Origin: Flavobacteriales bacterium
Lineage (GTDB): Bacteria > Bacteroidota > Bacteroidia > Flavobacteriales > Flavobacteriaceae
DNA: 60,221 nucleotides
Direction of reading: 5' to 3'
Assembly: GCA_024641135.1 (NCBI GenBank)
Contig: JAHEDS010000006.1
Span: 3,901-64,121, forward strand
Shown: positions 25,879 through 34,520 of the stretch, in pieces
Layout of the letters: every line of letters starts with the position of its first letter
How positions within the stretch are numbered: the stretch's first letter is position 1
The notes under the pieces: generated by a model
Seen by the model: only the letters and a program-made list of their open reading frames with translations
Told to the model about the DNA's origin: nothing
Databases searched by the model: none
Position numbers and translations under genes: made by a program

Positions 25879-26757
25879 CTAATGAATATGTTTCTGTGCT
25901 CTATAAGAAGAACGGACTAAAGCACTACTCTCAACATGACGAAAACCTAGATTTAATCCAATTTCTTCATATTCCTTAAATTGGTCTGGATTAACAAAAT
26001 GTTGTACGGGTAAATGTTTTTTACTTGGTTGTAAATACTGCCCGATAGTTACAATATCAACATTGTTAGCTTTTAAGTCATGAAGTGTTTCAATAACTTC
26101 TTCTCGTGTTTCACCAAGTCCCAGCATAATTCCAGATTTTGTTCTGCGTTGTCCTTGTTGTTTTAAATAATTCAAAACTTCTAGACTTCTGTCATATTTT
26201 GCCTGAATTCTAACCTCACGTGTTAACCGTCTTACCGTTTCAATGTTATGAGAAACTACTTCTGGAGCTACATCAATAATTCTGTCAATATGTTGTTCTA
26301 TTCCTTGAAAATCGGGAATAAGTGTTTCAAGTGTTGTTTCGGGGTTCATTCGTCTTACAGCTTTCACTGTTTCAGCCCACATAATGCTTCCCATATCTTT
26401 TAAATCATCCCTGTCAACACTCGTTAGAACAGCATGTTTAATATTCATAAGTTTAATAGAGCGGGCTACTTTTTCCGGTTCGTCCCAATCAATGGTTTCT
26501 GGTCTGCCAGTCTTAACACCACAAAAACCGCAAGAACGTGTGCAAATATTTCCTAAAATCATAAAGGTGGCTGTGCCTTCACCCCAACATTCACCCATAT
26601 TAGGGCAACTTCCTGAAGTACAAATAGTGTTTAGTTTATATTTATCAACTAATCCTCTTAACTCCGTATATTTTTTTCCTGTTGGGAGTTTTACACGCAG
26701 CCATTTTGGTTTTGACTGACGCTCCGGTAATATGTTTGAAATATTTTCTGTTTCCAT
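25879..26757 (-). CDS. lipA: Lipoyl synthase
   Basis: A 292-residue radical SAM enzyme that inserts two sulfurs into octanoyl groups on lipoyl-dependent complexes (EC 2.8.1.8). The auxiliary cluster ligands are Cys46, Cys51 and Cys57; the radical SAM cluster ligands are Cys72, Cys76 and Cys79 (CTRSCGFC). The C-terminal RSSY motif, which supplies the serine ligand of the auxiliary cluster, is present in ALVRSSYRA. The length is normal. LipB is not in the window. The gene has its own -7 box upstream and is followed at 2 bp by gap. Confidence 0.96.
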   Translation of the reverse strand: METENISNILPERQSKPKWLRVKLPTGKKYTELRGLVDKYKLNTICTSGSCPNMGECWGEGTATFMILGNICTRSCGFCGVKTGRPETIDWDEPEKVARSIKLMNIKHAVLTSVDRDDLKDMGSIMWAETVKAVRRMNPETTLETLIPDFQGIEQHIDRIIDVAPEVVSHNIETVRRLTREVRIQAKYDRSLEVLNYLKQQGQRRTKSGIMLGLGETREEVIETLHDLKANNVDIVTIGQYLQPSKKHLPVQHFVNPDQFKEYEEIGLNLGFRHVESSALVRSSYRAQKHIH

Positions 26758-26775
26758 AGCTTAAAAAGAAAGTGG

Positions 26776-26783
26776 CAAAGATA
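26776..26783 (-). promoter_or_regulatory. -7 box of lipA-gap (TATCTTTG)
   Basis: The minus-strand TATCTTTG lies 19 bp upstream of the lipA ATG, in the short gap after the Nramp gene. It is the same sequence at nearly the same distance as for nif3. No clear -33 TTG. Confidence 0.5.
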
Positions 26784-26806
26784 CAAAGTATTCTATTAAG
26801 CTGGCT

Positions 26807-28021
26807 TTATAAAGTTAATAGATACCAAACACTAAATCCAATTAAAAAAATAATTCCAAGCCAACTTAATATATGAAGTTGGACGGATGGACGCCATTCT
26901 TTTGGAGTATGCCTACTAGATATTAATTTGTAATTAATTATTGCATAAAACGGAGCTGTAATAAAAGATAAAATGGTTGCTATTTTAATAAGTAACCCCA
27001 TCTCTGAAGCTAAAAAGAAAAAGATGCCAATGGTACCACAAGTGAGTAATCCTATCCAAATTAAATAACCATGTTTAGAAGATTTTTTAAAAAGTAATTC
27101 AGTAGTTTTATTCATGGCTCTTGGCGAAGCATCTAAAGTAGTAATGGTAGTACTAAACATGGTTGTAAAAGCCGCAATTGCGATAATATAATGGGCCCAA
27201 TTACCCATACTATGGGTATACATATTAATTAACTGACCAGAAAAGACACCAGCAGAATTACTAAAACTTTCACCACTGTTAAACATTACCAAAGCACCTA
27301 ATAGCAGGAATCCAATCCCAATAATTATAGTGCTTAAATAACCAATATTAAAATCAAACAAAGCAGATTTTGGCGTATATTCTTTGTTGTCATTATTTTT
27401 TTCGATAGCCCAAAGCGACTGCCAGACAGCAACATCTAATGGTGCCGGCATCCATCCCATAAAAGCAATTAAAAAAGCAATTTCTAAACTATTATTTGGA
27501 AAGAGCTGTTTAAAATATAGGGGACTAGAAAGATTTGAAAAAGCCATATAAACTGCTATTATTGTACTTACTGTAAGCGTTAGTACAATAATTTTCATAA
27601 GCTTATCCAATAATTTATATCTGCCAATAATTAAAAGAGAAAGACATACAAAAAGTATTATTACAGTCCAGATTTCTATACTTATAAAATCTCCAAATAG
27701 TGTTGATGCCAATCCGGCAGTAACTATAGTAACTGCTGTTTGAATAGTAAACATCGTAGCTATGTTAAGAATAAAGTAAGTAAGTAAAATGCCTTTGCTT
27801 AATTTTTTATAGCCATCAAGTAAGCTTTCTCCTGTGGCGGTTGCATACCTCGGGCCAAATTGAAAAAACGGATATTTAAATATATTAACCAATAATAATG
27901 CCCAAAGAAGCCCTAATCCAAAATCTGCTCCAGCTCGAGTAGATTGTACTAAATGAGAAACACCAATAGCTGCTCCAGCAAATAATAGTCCCGGACCTAA
28001 ATTTTTAATTTTATGAATCAT
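26807..28021 (-). CDS. Nramp-family transporter with atypical metal-site motifs
   Basis: A 404-residue membrane protein with about 11 helices, opening GPGLLFAGAAIG, the family's first helix. In canonical Mn/Fe transporters this helix carries DPGN; here the position reads GVSH (20-23). The sixth-helix MPH motif reads MPAPLD (191-196). Both metal-coordinating motifs are thus changed, so Mn2+ or Fe2+ transport by the usual site is unlikely and the substrate is open (Mg2+, another ion, or proton-coupled something else). Its ATG overlaps the sigma factor stop (ATGA), indicating one operon. Confidence 0.85.
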   Translation of the reverse strand: MIHKIKNLGPGLLFAGAAIGVSHLVQSTRAGADFGLGLLWALLLVNIFKYPFFQFGPRYATATGESLLDGYKKLSKGILLTYFILNIATMFTIQTAVTIVTAGLASTLFGDFISIEIWTVIILFVCLSLLIIGRYKLLDKLMKIIVLTLTVSTIIAVYMAFSNLSSPLYFKQLFPNNSLEIAFLIAFMGWMPAPLDVAVWQSLWAIEKNNDNKEYTPKSALFDFNIGYLSTIIIGIGFLLLGALVMFNSGESFSNSAGVFSGQLINMYTHSMGNWAHYIIAIAAFTTMFSTTITTLDASPRAMNKTTELLFKKSSKHGYLIWIGLLTCGTIGIFFFLASEMGLLIKIATILSFITAPFYAIINYKLISSRHTPKEWRPSVQLHILSWLGIIFLIGFSVWYLLTL

Positions 28022-28566
28022 TCTGGTTTTTGAATAATTTCTGCCAATAATTTTTTTGCACGTAATAATTTAACTTTCACATTGCTCATGGGCTCATTAA
28101 GTTGTTTAGAAATGTCTTTGTAACTTAATTCCTGAAAGTATCGTAAATTAATAACTTCTTGATAATGTGGATTCAGCTTTTTAATATCGCGAAGTAATTT
28201 AGCTAAATTTTGTTCGGTTATTAAAGTATCTTCAACAGAGGGCGATTCATCTAAAATTTGAAATATTTTTTCATCTCCACTCAAATTATGTGGCGAAAAT
28301 TCTCTTTTTTCTTTTCTTAATAAATCAATATGAATATTTTTTGAAATGGTAATTAACCAAGTTTTAAACTTAAAATTATCATCAAATGTTTCTATTTTAT
28401 CAAAAGCTTTTGAAAATGTTTGTATCGTAATATCTTCTGCATCACTTTCATTTTCAATACGTTTTAATTGAAAACCATAAACATCATCCCAAAACGTATC
28501 TAATAAGAAATTAAAAGCTTTTTGATCGTTTAATTTTGCGCGTTTAATAGCATCCTTTATTTCCAA
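28018..28566 (-). CDS. ECF-type RNA polymerase sigma factor
   Basis: A 182-residue sigma-70 family factor with region 2 (about 20-90, ESDAEDITIQTFSKAFDKI and FKTWLITISKNIHIDLLRK) and region 4 (about 125-175, HYQEVINLRYFQELSYKDISKQL, a helix-turn-helix). The start is TTG at 28566; no in-frame ATG serves better. It overlaps the GT2 gene by 10 bp and the Nramp gene by 4 bp. No anti-sigma gene is adjacent, unlike the second ECF factor in this window, so its control is unclear. Confidence 0.88.
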   Translation of the reverse strand: MEIKDAIKRAKLNDQKAFNFLLDTFWDDVYGFQLKRIENESDAEDITIQTFSKAFDKIETFDDNFKFKTWLITISKNIHIDLLRKEKREFSPHNLSGDEKIFQILDESPSVEDTLITEQNLAKLLRDIKKLNPHYQEVINLRYFQELSYKDISKQLNEPMSNVKVKLLRAKKLLAEIIQKPE

Positions 28567-29669
28567 TGATTTGTTTTTGAAATGAGATTATTTATAAAGA
28601 TAGTTAATTGTGTTATAATTAAAAATAACTCTAAAGCAGGGAGTAATATGAGAATGTCTTTTTCGCCCAATTTTTTTGCAGAAAATGCGATAACTATATA
28701 TTGAATTAAAACCCTAAATAGTATTAAGGAAAGTACAATTTGCCATTTAAACAATGTAATTAATAGTATGGCACCTATCATCCAAAAAAAGAATTGAGAA
28801 ATATATAAACTAGCTAATAAAATTTTATGTTTTAATTTATAGTAGTTTGCTGTTGATACGTGTCTTCTCTTCTGTTTGTACCAGTTTTTAAATTTAGTTT
28901 CGGGAATGGACTTTGTGAAACTTTCTTTTGATATACATATACTTGTGTTTTTTGACGTAGCTATTTGATTAATAAATAAATCGTCATCTCCAGACCGAAT
29001 AGTCATATGACTCATAAAACCATTTGCATTGAAGAATTCACTTTTTTTATAGGCTAAATTTCTACCAACTCCCATATAAGGTAATCCAACTTTTGCAAAG
29101 GATAAATAATGAATGGCAGTTAAAAGAGTCTCAAATCTAATAAGTTTATTTAAAAATGATTTTCTGATCTTTTTGTAAGCACCGTAACCTAAAACAATGG
29201 TTTTTGCTTCATTAAGATGAGAACACATTTCTGCTATCCAAAATTTTGAAACCGGCTTACAATCAGCATCTGTAAACAATAAGTGTTCGTATTTTGCGAC
29301 TTTAATACCTAAAGTGAGTGCATATTTTTTATTACCCCAAAACGCTTCAATATTTTTTACATCAACAACTCTAATGTTCTCATTAATTTTCGCAAAAGAT
29401 TCCATGACCTTTAGTGTTTTATCTCTTGAAGCATCATTAATTAAAATGATTTCAAAAATTGGATACTCTTGTGATATTATTGAAGGTAAAAATTTCTTTA
29501 AATTGTCTGATTCGTTTTTGGCGCAAATGATAACGGAAACAGGAATATTTCCTGAAGTTCCTTTTTTAGGTTTTGAAAGGGCAAGTCTTCCAAAGAATAA
29601 TATATAAAATAACACTTGAATACAAACTACAAAAATAAAAATGTAGAATACGACGTCAAGAATTGTCAT
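28557..29669 (-). CDS. Membrane glycosyltransferase, family 2
   Basis: A 370-residue protein with an N-terminal membrane helix (about 5-28), a GT-A catalytic domain beginning IPVSVIICAKNESDNL, the DAD motif in LFTDADCKP, a second acidic motif SGDDDLFI, and a Q/R-rich acceptor motif WYKQKRRHVS. Two or three C-terminal membrane helices follow, as in processive or lipid-linked GT2 enzymes. It lies 3 bp after a small Cys-rich membrane protein gene and overlaps the sigma factor gene. The sugar and acceptor are unknown. Confidence 0.88.
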   Translation of the reverse strand: MTILDVVFYIFIFVVCIQVLFYILFFGRLALSKPKKGTSGNIPVSVIICAKNESDNLKKFLPSIISQEYPIFEIILINDASRDKTLKVMESFAKINENIRVVDVKNIEAFWGNKKYALTLGIKVAKYEHLLFTDADCKPVSKFWIAEMCSHLNEAKTIVLGYGAYKKIRKSFLNKLIRFETLLTAIHYLSFAKVGLPYMGVGRNLAYKKSEFFNANGFMSHMTIRSGDDDLFINQIATSKNTSICISKESFTKSIPETKFKNWYKQKRRHVSTANYYKLKHKILLASLYISQFFFWMIGAILLITLFKWQIVLSLILFRVLIQYIVIAFSAKKLGEKDILILLPALELFLIITQLTIFINNLISKTNHWK

Positions 29670-29672
29670 AAA

Positions 29673-29879
29673 TTAATTAGAATGTTGAGGTTCATTACAA
29701 TCACTAAACTGATCGGGGGTTTTCCCACAAAAACCACAAGATTCACCATTTTTATTTAACATAGGGTTTTGGCTTGCACAAGTTCCTGCAAATTTCCCAT
29801 CTTTTTTAGCCCATAGTTTTATAGCTAATCCAGCGATTCCAAGCCCAAGTAACCCGATTGTAATTAAAAGAAGTTTCAT
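29673..29879 (-). CDS. Small Cys-rich membrane protein
   Basis: A 68-residue protein when started at ATG 29879. The longer frame begins at TTG 29900, which is part of the TATCTTTG -7 box. One N-terminal membrane helix (about residues 3-22) ends at a Lys-rich boundary (KLWAKKDG), followed by a short tail with five cysteines in the pattern GTCAS, SCGFCG and DCNEP. The spacing could hold a metal or form disulfides. I recall similar proteins next to GT2 genes in other Flavobacteriia. Function unknown. First gene of the operon with GT2, the sigma factor and the Nramp protein. Confidence 0.75.
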   Translation of the reverse strand: MKLLLITIGLLGLGIAGLAIKLWAKKDGKFAGTCASQNPMLNKNGESCGFCGKTPDQFSDCNEPQHSN

Positions 29880-29897
29880 TTGATTAAAAATTTGACG

Positions 29898-29905
29898 CAA
29901 AGATA
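29898..29905 (-). promoter_or_regulatory. -7 box of the Cys-rich protein/GT2/sigma/Nramp operon (TATCTTTG)
   Basis: The minus-strand TATCTTTG lies 19 bp upstream of ATG 29879. Its final TTG coincides with the apparent upstream start codon, arguing against that start. A matching -33 TTG is not seen. Confidence 0.55.
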
Positions 29906-30023
29906 ATGCTTTTGGATAAAAAACATATAAAAATTAGATTTCAGATATTATCAATGGAATCTTTTTTTTAAATAAATTTTAAAAATTCATATATTTAATT
30001 AACTAACTATAAAACCTTTATTT

Positions 30024-30710
30024 ATGAAAAAATTATTTGCAGAATTTTTTGGGACCTTCTGGCTTGTCTTTGGGGGTTGTGGAAGTGCTATTTTTGCTGC
30101 TGGGTATCCTGATTTAGGAATTGGCTTTGCAGGTGTTGCCTTAGCTTTTGGATTAACAGTGTTAACTATGGCTTATGCCGTCGGACACATTTCTGGAGGG
30201 CATTTTAATCCTGCTGTCTCAATTGGCTTATGGGCTGGCGGGAAATTTGAGGCCAAAGATTTAATAGGCTATATTGTTGCTCAAGTGGTCGGAGCAATCG
30301 TTGCTGCAGGTGCTTTGTATATTATAGTTTCTGGTAAATCAGATTTTGTTGATGTTGGTGGGTTTGCAGCAAATGGTTATGGCGATTTATCACCTGGTGG
30401 GTATTCTATGACATCTGCATTAATTGCAGAATTTTTGTTAACGGCATTTTTCTTATTAATAATATTAGGAGTCACTAATAAAAGAGCACCAAAGGGTTTT
30501 GCGCCTCTGGCAATTGGTTTAGCTTTAACTTTAATACATTTAATAAGTATTCCTATAACAAATACGTCTGTTAATCCGGCTAGATCAACGAGTCAGGCAT
30601 TATTTGCAGGTGCCGATTTTACTAACCAGTTATGGTTATTTTGGCTAGCTCCAATTGCTGGAGCAATAGCTGCAGGATTGATACATAAAGCCCTTTTTGA
30701 AAAAGAATAA
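30024..30710 (+). CDS. aqpZ: Aquaporin Z
   Basis: A 228-residue MIP-family water channel with six membrane helices and two half-helix NPA motifs, HFNPAVS (about residue 63) and SVNPARS (about 187). The Arg after the second NPA and the adjacent small residues fit a water-selective AqpZ pore rather than a glycerol facilitator. The ATG at 30024 begins at the first helix. It is monocistronic and ends at a hairpin terminator shared with the convergent anti-sigma gene. Confidence 0.95.
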   Translation: MKKLFAEFFGTFWLVFGGCGSAIFAAGYPDLGIGFAGVALAFGLTVLTMAYAVGHISGGHFNPAVSIGLWAGGKFEAKDLIGYIVAQVVGAIVAAGALYIIVSGKSDFVDVGGFAANGYGDLSPGGYSMTSALIAEFLLTAFFLLIILGVTNKRAPKGFAPLAIGLALTLIHLISIPITNTSVNPARSTSQALFAGADFTNQLWLFWLAPIAGAIAAGLIHKALFEKE

Positions 30711-30730
30711 AGAAGACATTCTAATATTAA

Positions 30731-30763
30731 AAAGCCTCATTTTATAAGGGAAAATGAGGCTTT
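30731..30763. terminator. Bidirectional terminator between aqpZ and the anti-sigma gene
   Basis: AAAGCCTCATTTT (30731-30743) pairs perfectly over 13 bp with AAAATGAGGCTTT (30751-30763) around a 7-nt loop. A-rich on one side and T-rich on the other, so it can serve both convergent genes. Confidence 0.88.
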
Positions 30764-30788
30764 ATTGAATAAAATAAATACTATTAAT

Positions 30789-31577
30789 TTATTTTAATTG
30801 AATTTCTGCTACTGAGTTTTCTAAAGAGGCTACAGTATTTCCCCCTTTAGGTTCTATAGTAATATTTAATCCAAGAGCATCTTCGGTATATGGAATCGCT
30901 CTTAGTTGTCTATCCGTTTCACTTAAAATACCTAAGCTTACCATTTTACCCTGTAATTCAGCCCAAATTTGGTAACATTTTTCTTCAGGTAATTGAGGTA
31001 AAGAAACTACATCAATCATCGATGTTTTATCTTTAGTATTGATATAAGCAACGGTTTTTAAATTTTTAGCTCTATTATTACCCTGCATAATATATTTATA
31101 TGTTTCAGGGTTATTAAGTTGCTTGAATTGATGCATAATATCATCAAGTTTTTTGTTGTTCATCTCAATATCGCTACGTAAATCGAAAATTTCATCAACA
31201 ACTACTTGGTTTTCTTCAGATAGTTTTTGATTTTTTATGTGCAAATAAAAAGATTGACCTGCAAAAATTAAAGCCGCAATACTAGCAGCAATAGTTAATT
31301 GATGCCATTTTTTATATTTTTTAATAGGATTCAATTTAACAACAGGTTTATCATCAAGCTCTTCTAAAATATTATTTAGAATAGCTTTAGGTGCTTCAAC
31401 AGCATTGCTTTTTGCTACAACTTCTAAATTAAACTGCAAAGTATTATATGCATTTTCTACTTCTGGATGTCTTGCAATATAAGACTCAATATATTTATTT
31501 TCTTCAGAAGAAGTTTCTCCTAATAGATATTTTTCTAATAGGCCAGAACTTAAAAAAGTATTTATTTTTTCATTCAT
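30789..31577 (-). CDS. Anti-sigma factor (RskA-type)
   Basis: A 262-residue protein. The N-terminal cytoplasmic zinc-less anti-sigma domain (about 1-60: LLEKYLLGETSSEEN) lacks the His-Cys-Cys zinc motif of ZAS proteins. One membrane helix lies at about 92-113, then a short coiled coil (about 115-150), and an extracytoplasmic RskA-type domain (about 165-262) ending with the KGGNTVASLENSVAEIQL segment. It lies 11 bp after the ECF sigma gene and presumably sequesters that sigma factor at the inner membrane until a signal triggers proteolysis; this role is inferred from the family. Confidence 0.9.
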   Translation of the reverse strand: MNEKINTFLSSGLLEKYLLGETSSEENKYIESYIARHPEVENAYNTLQFNLEVVAKSNAVEAPKAILNNILEELDDKPVVKLNPIKKYKKWHQLTIAASIAALIFAGQSFYLHIKNQKLSEENQVVVDEIFDLRSDIEMNNKKLDDIMHQFKQLNNPETYKYIMQGNNRAKNLKTVAYINTKDKTSMIDVVSLPQLPEEKCYQIWAELQGKMVSLGILSETDRQLRAIPYTEDALGLNITIEPKGGNTVASLENSVAEIQLK

Positions 31578-31588
31578 GACTTTATTTA

Positions 31589-32119
31589 TTAAGGATTGTA
31601 AATTTTTTTTAATTCACGCAATCCAATTTTTAATCTTGATTTTATAGTTCCAAGCGGAATATCTAATTCTTCGCTTGCTTCTTGTTGTGTCATGCCTTCA
31701 AAAAACAAGGCATTAATAACAATTTGATATTTTTCATCTAACTTACCGAGGTGTTTTTGTATGTCTAGAACGTCTTGGTTTAGTTCGTTTGATGTTATTC
31801 TATATACGGATGAGGATTCAATTTGGACTTCACTAGTGGTTTTGTTTTTGAGTGATCGAACTTTATCAATAGCAGAATTATAAGCAATACGATATAACCA
31901 AGTGAATAATTTCGCTTTCCCTGGATCATATTTTTTTGAGTTTTTCCATATTTTAACGAAACTTTCCTGAAGTACATCTTGAGCTGTCTCTTCGTCTTTT
32001 ATAACCTTTAAAATTACTCCGTAAATAGCGTCGGCATAGTATTCATACAATAAGTTTATGGCTTTTTTATCGCCGCTTTGTAGTAAGCCTACTATTTCAT
32101 TTTCAATTGGTGAAATCAA
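31589..32119 (-). CDS. ECF-type sigma factor paired with anti-sigma factor
   Basis: A 176-residue sigma factor of the SigK-like ECF group. Region 2 spans about 22-90 (AQDVLQESFVKIWKNSKKY, TWLYRIAYNSAIDKVRS), and region 4 about 118-170 (YQIVINALFFEGMTQQEASEEL, LGTIKSRLKIGLREL). The start is TTG at 32119, which gives the usual N-terminal length; no ATG lies in frame upstream within the gap. A TAACTTTG -7 box lies 46 bp upstream. It forms a two-gene operon with the anti-sigma factor. Confidence 0.9.
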   Translation of the reverse strand: MISPIENEIVGLLQSGDKKAINLLYEYYADAIYGVILKVIKDEETAQDVLQESFVKIWKNSKKYDPGKAKLFTWLYRIAYNSAIDKVRSLKNKTTSEVQIESSSVYRITSNELNQDVLDIQKHLGKLDEKYQIVINALFFEGMTQQEASEELDIPLGTIKSRLKIGLRELKKIYNP

Positions 32120-32164
32120 GATTATTTGTTTTAAATGACAACTATAGAAATTAACTTAGAAAAC

Positions 32165-32172
32165 CAAAGTTA
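32165..32172 (-). promoter_or_regulatory. -7 box of the sigma/anti-sigma operon (TAACTTTG)
   Basis: The minus-strand TAACTTTG sits between the murB stop codon and the sigma gene. No -33 TTG at the usual distance. Confidence 0.4.
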
Positions 32173-32187
32173 GATATTTCTTTTAAA

Positions 32188-33201
32188 TTATAAGATATTT
32201 ACTTCGGCCTCAATTGAAATGTTGAATAAGCGGAATACAGTTTTCTGAATTAATTTTGAAAGTTTTAAAATATCTGAACCTTTTGCTTCTCCATAATTCA
32301 CTAATACTAACGCTTGATTTTTATGAACCCCATAATCGCCAAATCGTTTTCCTTTAAAACCTGCTTTTTCGATAAGCCAACCAGCAGGAATTTTAACTTC
32401 CTTATCTGAAACAGAATAACTTGGGGCTTCTGGAAAATTTTGTAATAAATTTTCAAATTCATGTATTGATATCACAGGATTTTTAAAGAAACTGCCACTA
32501 TTACCAATGATTTTGGGATTTGGTAGCTTACTTTCTCTTATGGAAATAACTGCTTTTGAAATATCTTGAATCGTTGGGTTCGAGATGTTCATGATTTCTA
32601 ATTCCGAAGCAATCGTCCCATAATTAACATGTAATTTATGGTTGCGTTTTGAAAATTTAAAAGTAACACTTGTAATGATAAACTTATCCTTCTCTTGCTT
32701 TTTGAATATGGAATCTCTATACCCAAAATTGCAGGCAGATTTATCAAAATTATAAATACTCAAATTTTCTAATGAAATAGCAGAACAAGAAATAAAGGTA
32801 TCTTTTAGTTCAACTCCATATGCTCCAATATTTTGTATTGGAGAGGTTCCGACATTTCCTGGAATTAATGACAAGTTTTCAATACCTCCAAAATTGTTTT
32901 TCATGCACCAAAGAACGAATTCATGCCAGTTTTCACCCGCATTTGCTTTCACATGAACAAAATCATCATTTTCTGATAAAATTTCAATGCCTTTTAAATT
33001 TACATGAATTACCAGTTTATTCTGGTTTTTAGTCAGAAGCATATTACTCCCTCCACCCAAGATAAGCTTATCTGGATATTCATTAAAAGCTAAAACTTCT
33101 TTTAATTCTGAAATATTGGATACCGAAACAAAATGCTTTGCAATTGCTTCAATACCAAATGTATTGTAAGGTTTTAAAGATATGTCATGCTGAATATGCA
33201 T
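32188..33201 (-). CDS. murB: UDP-N-acetylenolpyruvoylglucosamine reductase
   Basis: A 337-residue FAD enzyme making UDP-MurNAc for peptidoglycan (EC 1.3.1.98). FAD-binding features are GGGSNMLLT (about 50-58) and IPGNVGTSPIQNIGAYG. The type I GYRDS motif is near residue 165. The proton-donating serine is in GNSGSFFKNP and the C-terminal catalytic glutamate is in SIEAEVNIL. It abuts the upstream aminotransferase gene, sharing one base, so the two are co-transcribed. Confidence 0.96.
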   Translation of the reverse strand: MHIQHDISLKPYNTFGIEAIAKHFVSVSNISELKEVLAFNEYPDKLILGGGSNMLLTKNQNKLVIHVNLKGIEILSENDDFVHVKANAGENWHEFVLWCMKNNFGGIENLSLIPGNVGTSPIQNIGAYGVELKDTFISCSAISLENLSIYNFDKSACNFGYRDSIFKKQEKDKFIITSVTFKFSKRNHKLHVNYGTIASELEIMNISNPTIQDISKAVISIRESKLPNPKIIGNSGSFFKNPVISIHEFENLLQNFPEAPSYSVSDKEVKIPAGWLIEKAGFKGKRFGDYGVHKNQALVLVNYGEAKGSDILKLSKLIQKTVFRLFNISIEAEVNIL

Positions 33202-34391
33202 TAATCTTTATATACTTTTAATGCTTCCTTAATTATATTCACGGCCTTTATTAAGCTATCTTTATTAAGTACATAAGCAATTCTAATTTGGTTTAAACCT
33301 ACACCTGGGGTAGAATAAAACCCTGCAGCTGGAGCAACCATAACCGTTTCACCGTTAAAATCAAAATGCTCTAATAGCCATTGTGCAAAATTATCAGCGT
33401 TTTTTATCGGCAATTCTACTACACAATAAAAAGCACCTTTGGGTTTAGCGACCTTAACTCCGTCAATTTTTTGCAATTCAGCCATTAAAGTATTTCTTCT
33501 GTCTACATATTCATGGATAACATCATCAAAATAGCTTTGTGGTGTTTCTAAAGCAGCTTCACTGGCAATTTGTGCAAAAGTTGGTGGGCTAAGTCTTGCT
33601 TGAGCAAATTTTAAAGCTGTTTGAATGACTGCCTTATTTTTCGAAACAATACAACCAATTCTTGCTCCGCACATACTGTAACGTTTTGAAACAGAATCGA
33701 TCATTATAGCATTTTCTTCAATTCCAGCTTCCTGCATAATTGAGTAATGTGTATGCCCGTCATATGCAAATTCTCGATACACTTCATCCGCTATTAAGAA
33801 TAAATCGTGCTTTTTAACAAGTGAAGCCAATTGTTTTATTTCTTCTTTTGAATATAAGTATCCTGTTGGATTTCCTGGGTTACAAATTAATATGGCTTTT
33901 GTTCTTGGTGTAATAAGTTTTTCAAACTCTTCAACAGGGGGTAAGGCAAAATTATCTTCTATTTTAGATATTACAGGAACAATATTTACATTTGAAGCAG
34001 TAGAAAAACCATTATAATTAGCATAAAAAGGCTCTGGGATTATAATTTCATCATCGGTATCCATAATGCTTCCAAAAGCAAATAATAATGCTTCACTGCC
34101 ACCAGTTGTTACAATAATCTGTTCATGATTAACATGAATGTCTTTTTTTGAATAATAATGAGCAATTTTTTTCCTGTATTCTTCGGAGCCTTCAGATCTA
34201 GAATAAGCTAATACTTCAATGTTATTCTCCCTTACAGCTTTAAGAGCAATTTCTGGAGTTTTAATATCAGGCTGTCCAATATTTAAATAAAATATTTTTT
34301 TTCCTGCTTTTACAGCTTGCTCTGCAAAAGGCACTAATTTACGAATTGGCGATTGCGGCATTGATTGCCCTTTTATAGAAATTTTCGGCAT
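33201..34391 (-). CDS. PLP-dependent aminotransferase, class I/II
   Basis: A 396-residue fold-type I aminotransferase of the aspartate/aromatic/alanine aminotransferase group. Visible motifs are NPGNPTG (171-177), ADEVYREF with Asp202, and the PLP-binding Lys236 in DSVSKRYSMCGARIG. The N-terminus lacks a signal peptide. It is adjacent to murB (one-base overlap). Substrate specificity, whether aspartate, branched-chain or another amino acid, cannot be settled from sequence alone. Confidence 0.9.
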   Translation of the reverse strand: MPKISIKGQSMPQSPIRKLVPFAEQAVKAGKKIFYLNIGQPDIKTPEIALKAVRENNIEVLAYSRSEGSEEYRKKIAHYYSKKDIHVNHEQIIVTTGGSEALLFAFGSIMDTDDEIIIPEPFYANYNGFSTASNVNIVPVISKIEDNFALPPVEEFEKLITPRTKAILICNPGNPTGYLYSKEEIKQLASLVKKHDLFLIADEVYREFAYDGHTHYSIMQEAGIEENAIMIDSVSKRYSMCGARIGCIVSKNKAVIQTALKFAQARLSPPTFAQIASEAALETPQSYFDDVIHEYVDRRNTLMAELQKIDGVKVAKPKGAFYCVVELPIKNADNFAQWLLEHFDFNGETVMVAPAAGFYSTPGVGLNQIRIAYVLNKDSLIKAVNIIKEALKVYKD

Positions 34392-34520
34392 TTTAATTTA
34401 GATTTTGCAACTACAAAGTTGAGAAAATTATCTTAAAGTTTATTTAAAAAACAGGCATTTTTAAACCAATTGACAAAAGGATTTGTAAATTGATAGAAGT
34501 AAAGGTTTAATCCCTTTTTT

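Noticed and set aside
26384-26719. 111-codon plus-strand frame opposite lipA
   Set aside because: It lies wholly within lipA, whose two cysteine motifs are intact; no sign of independent coding.
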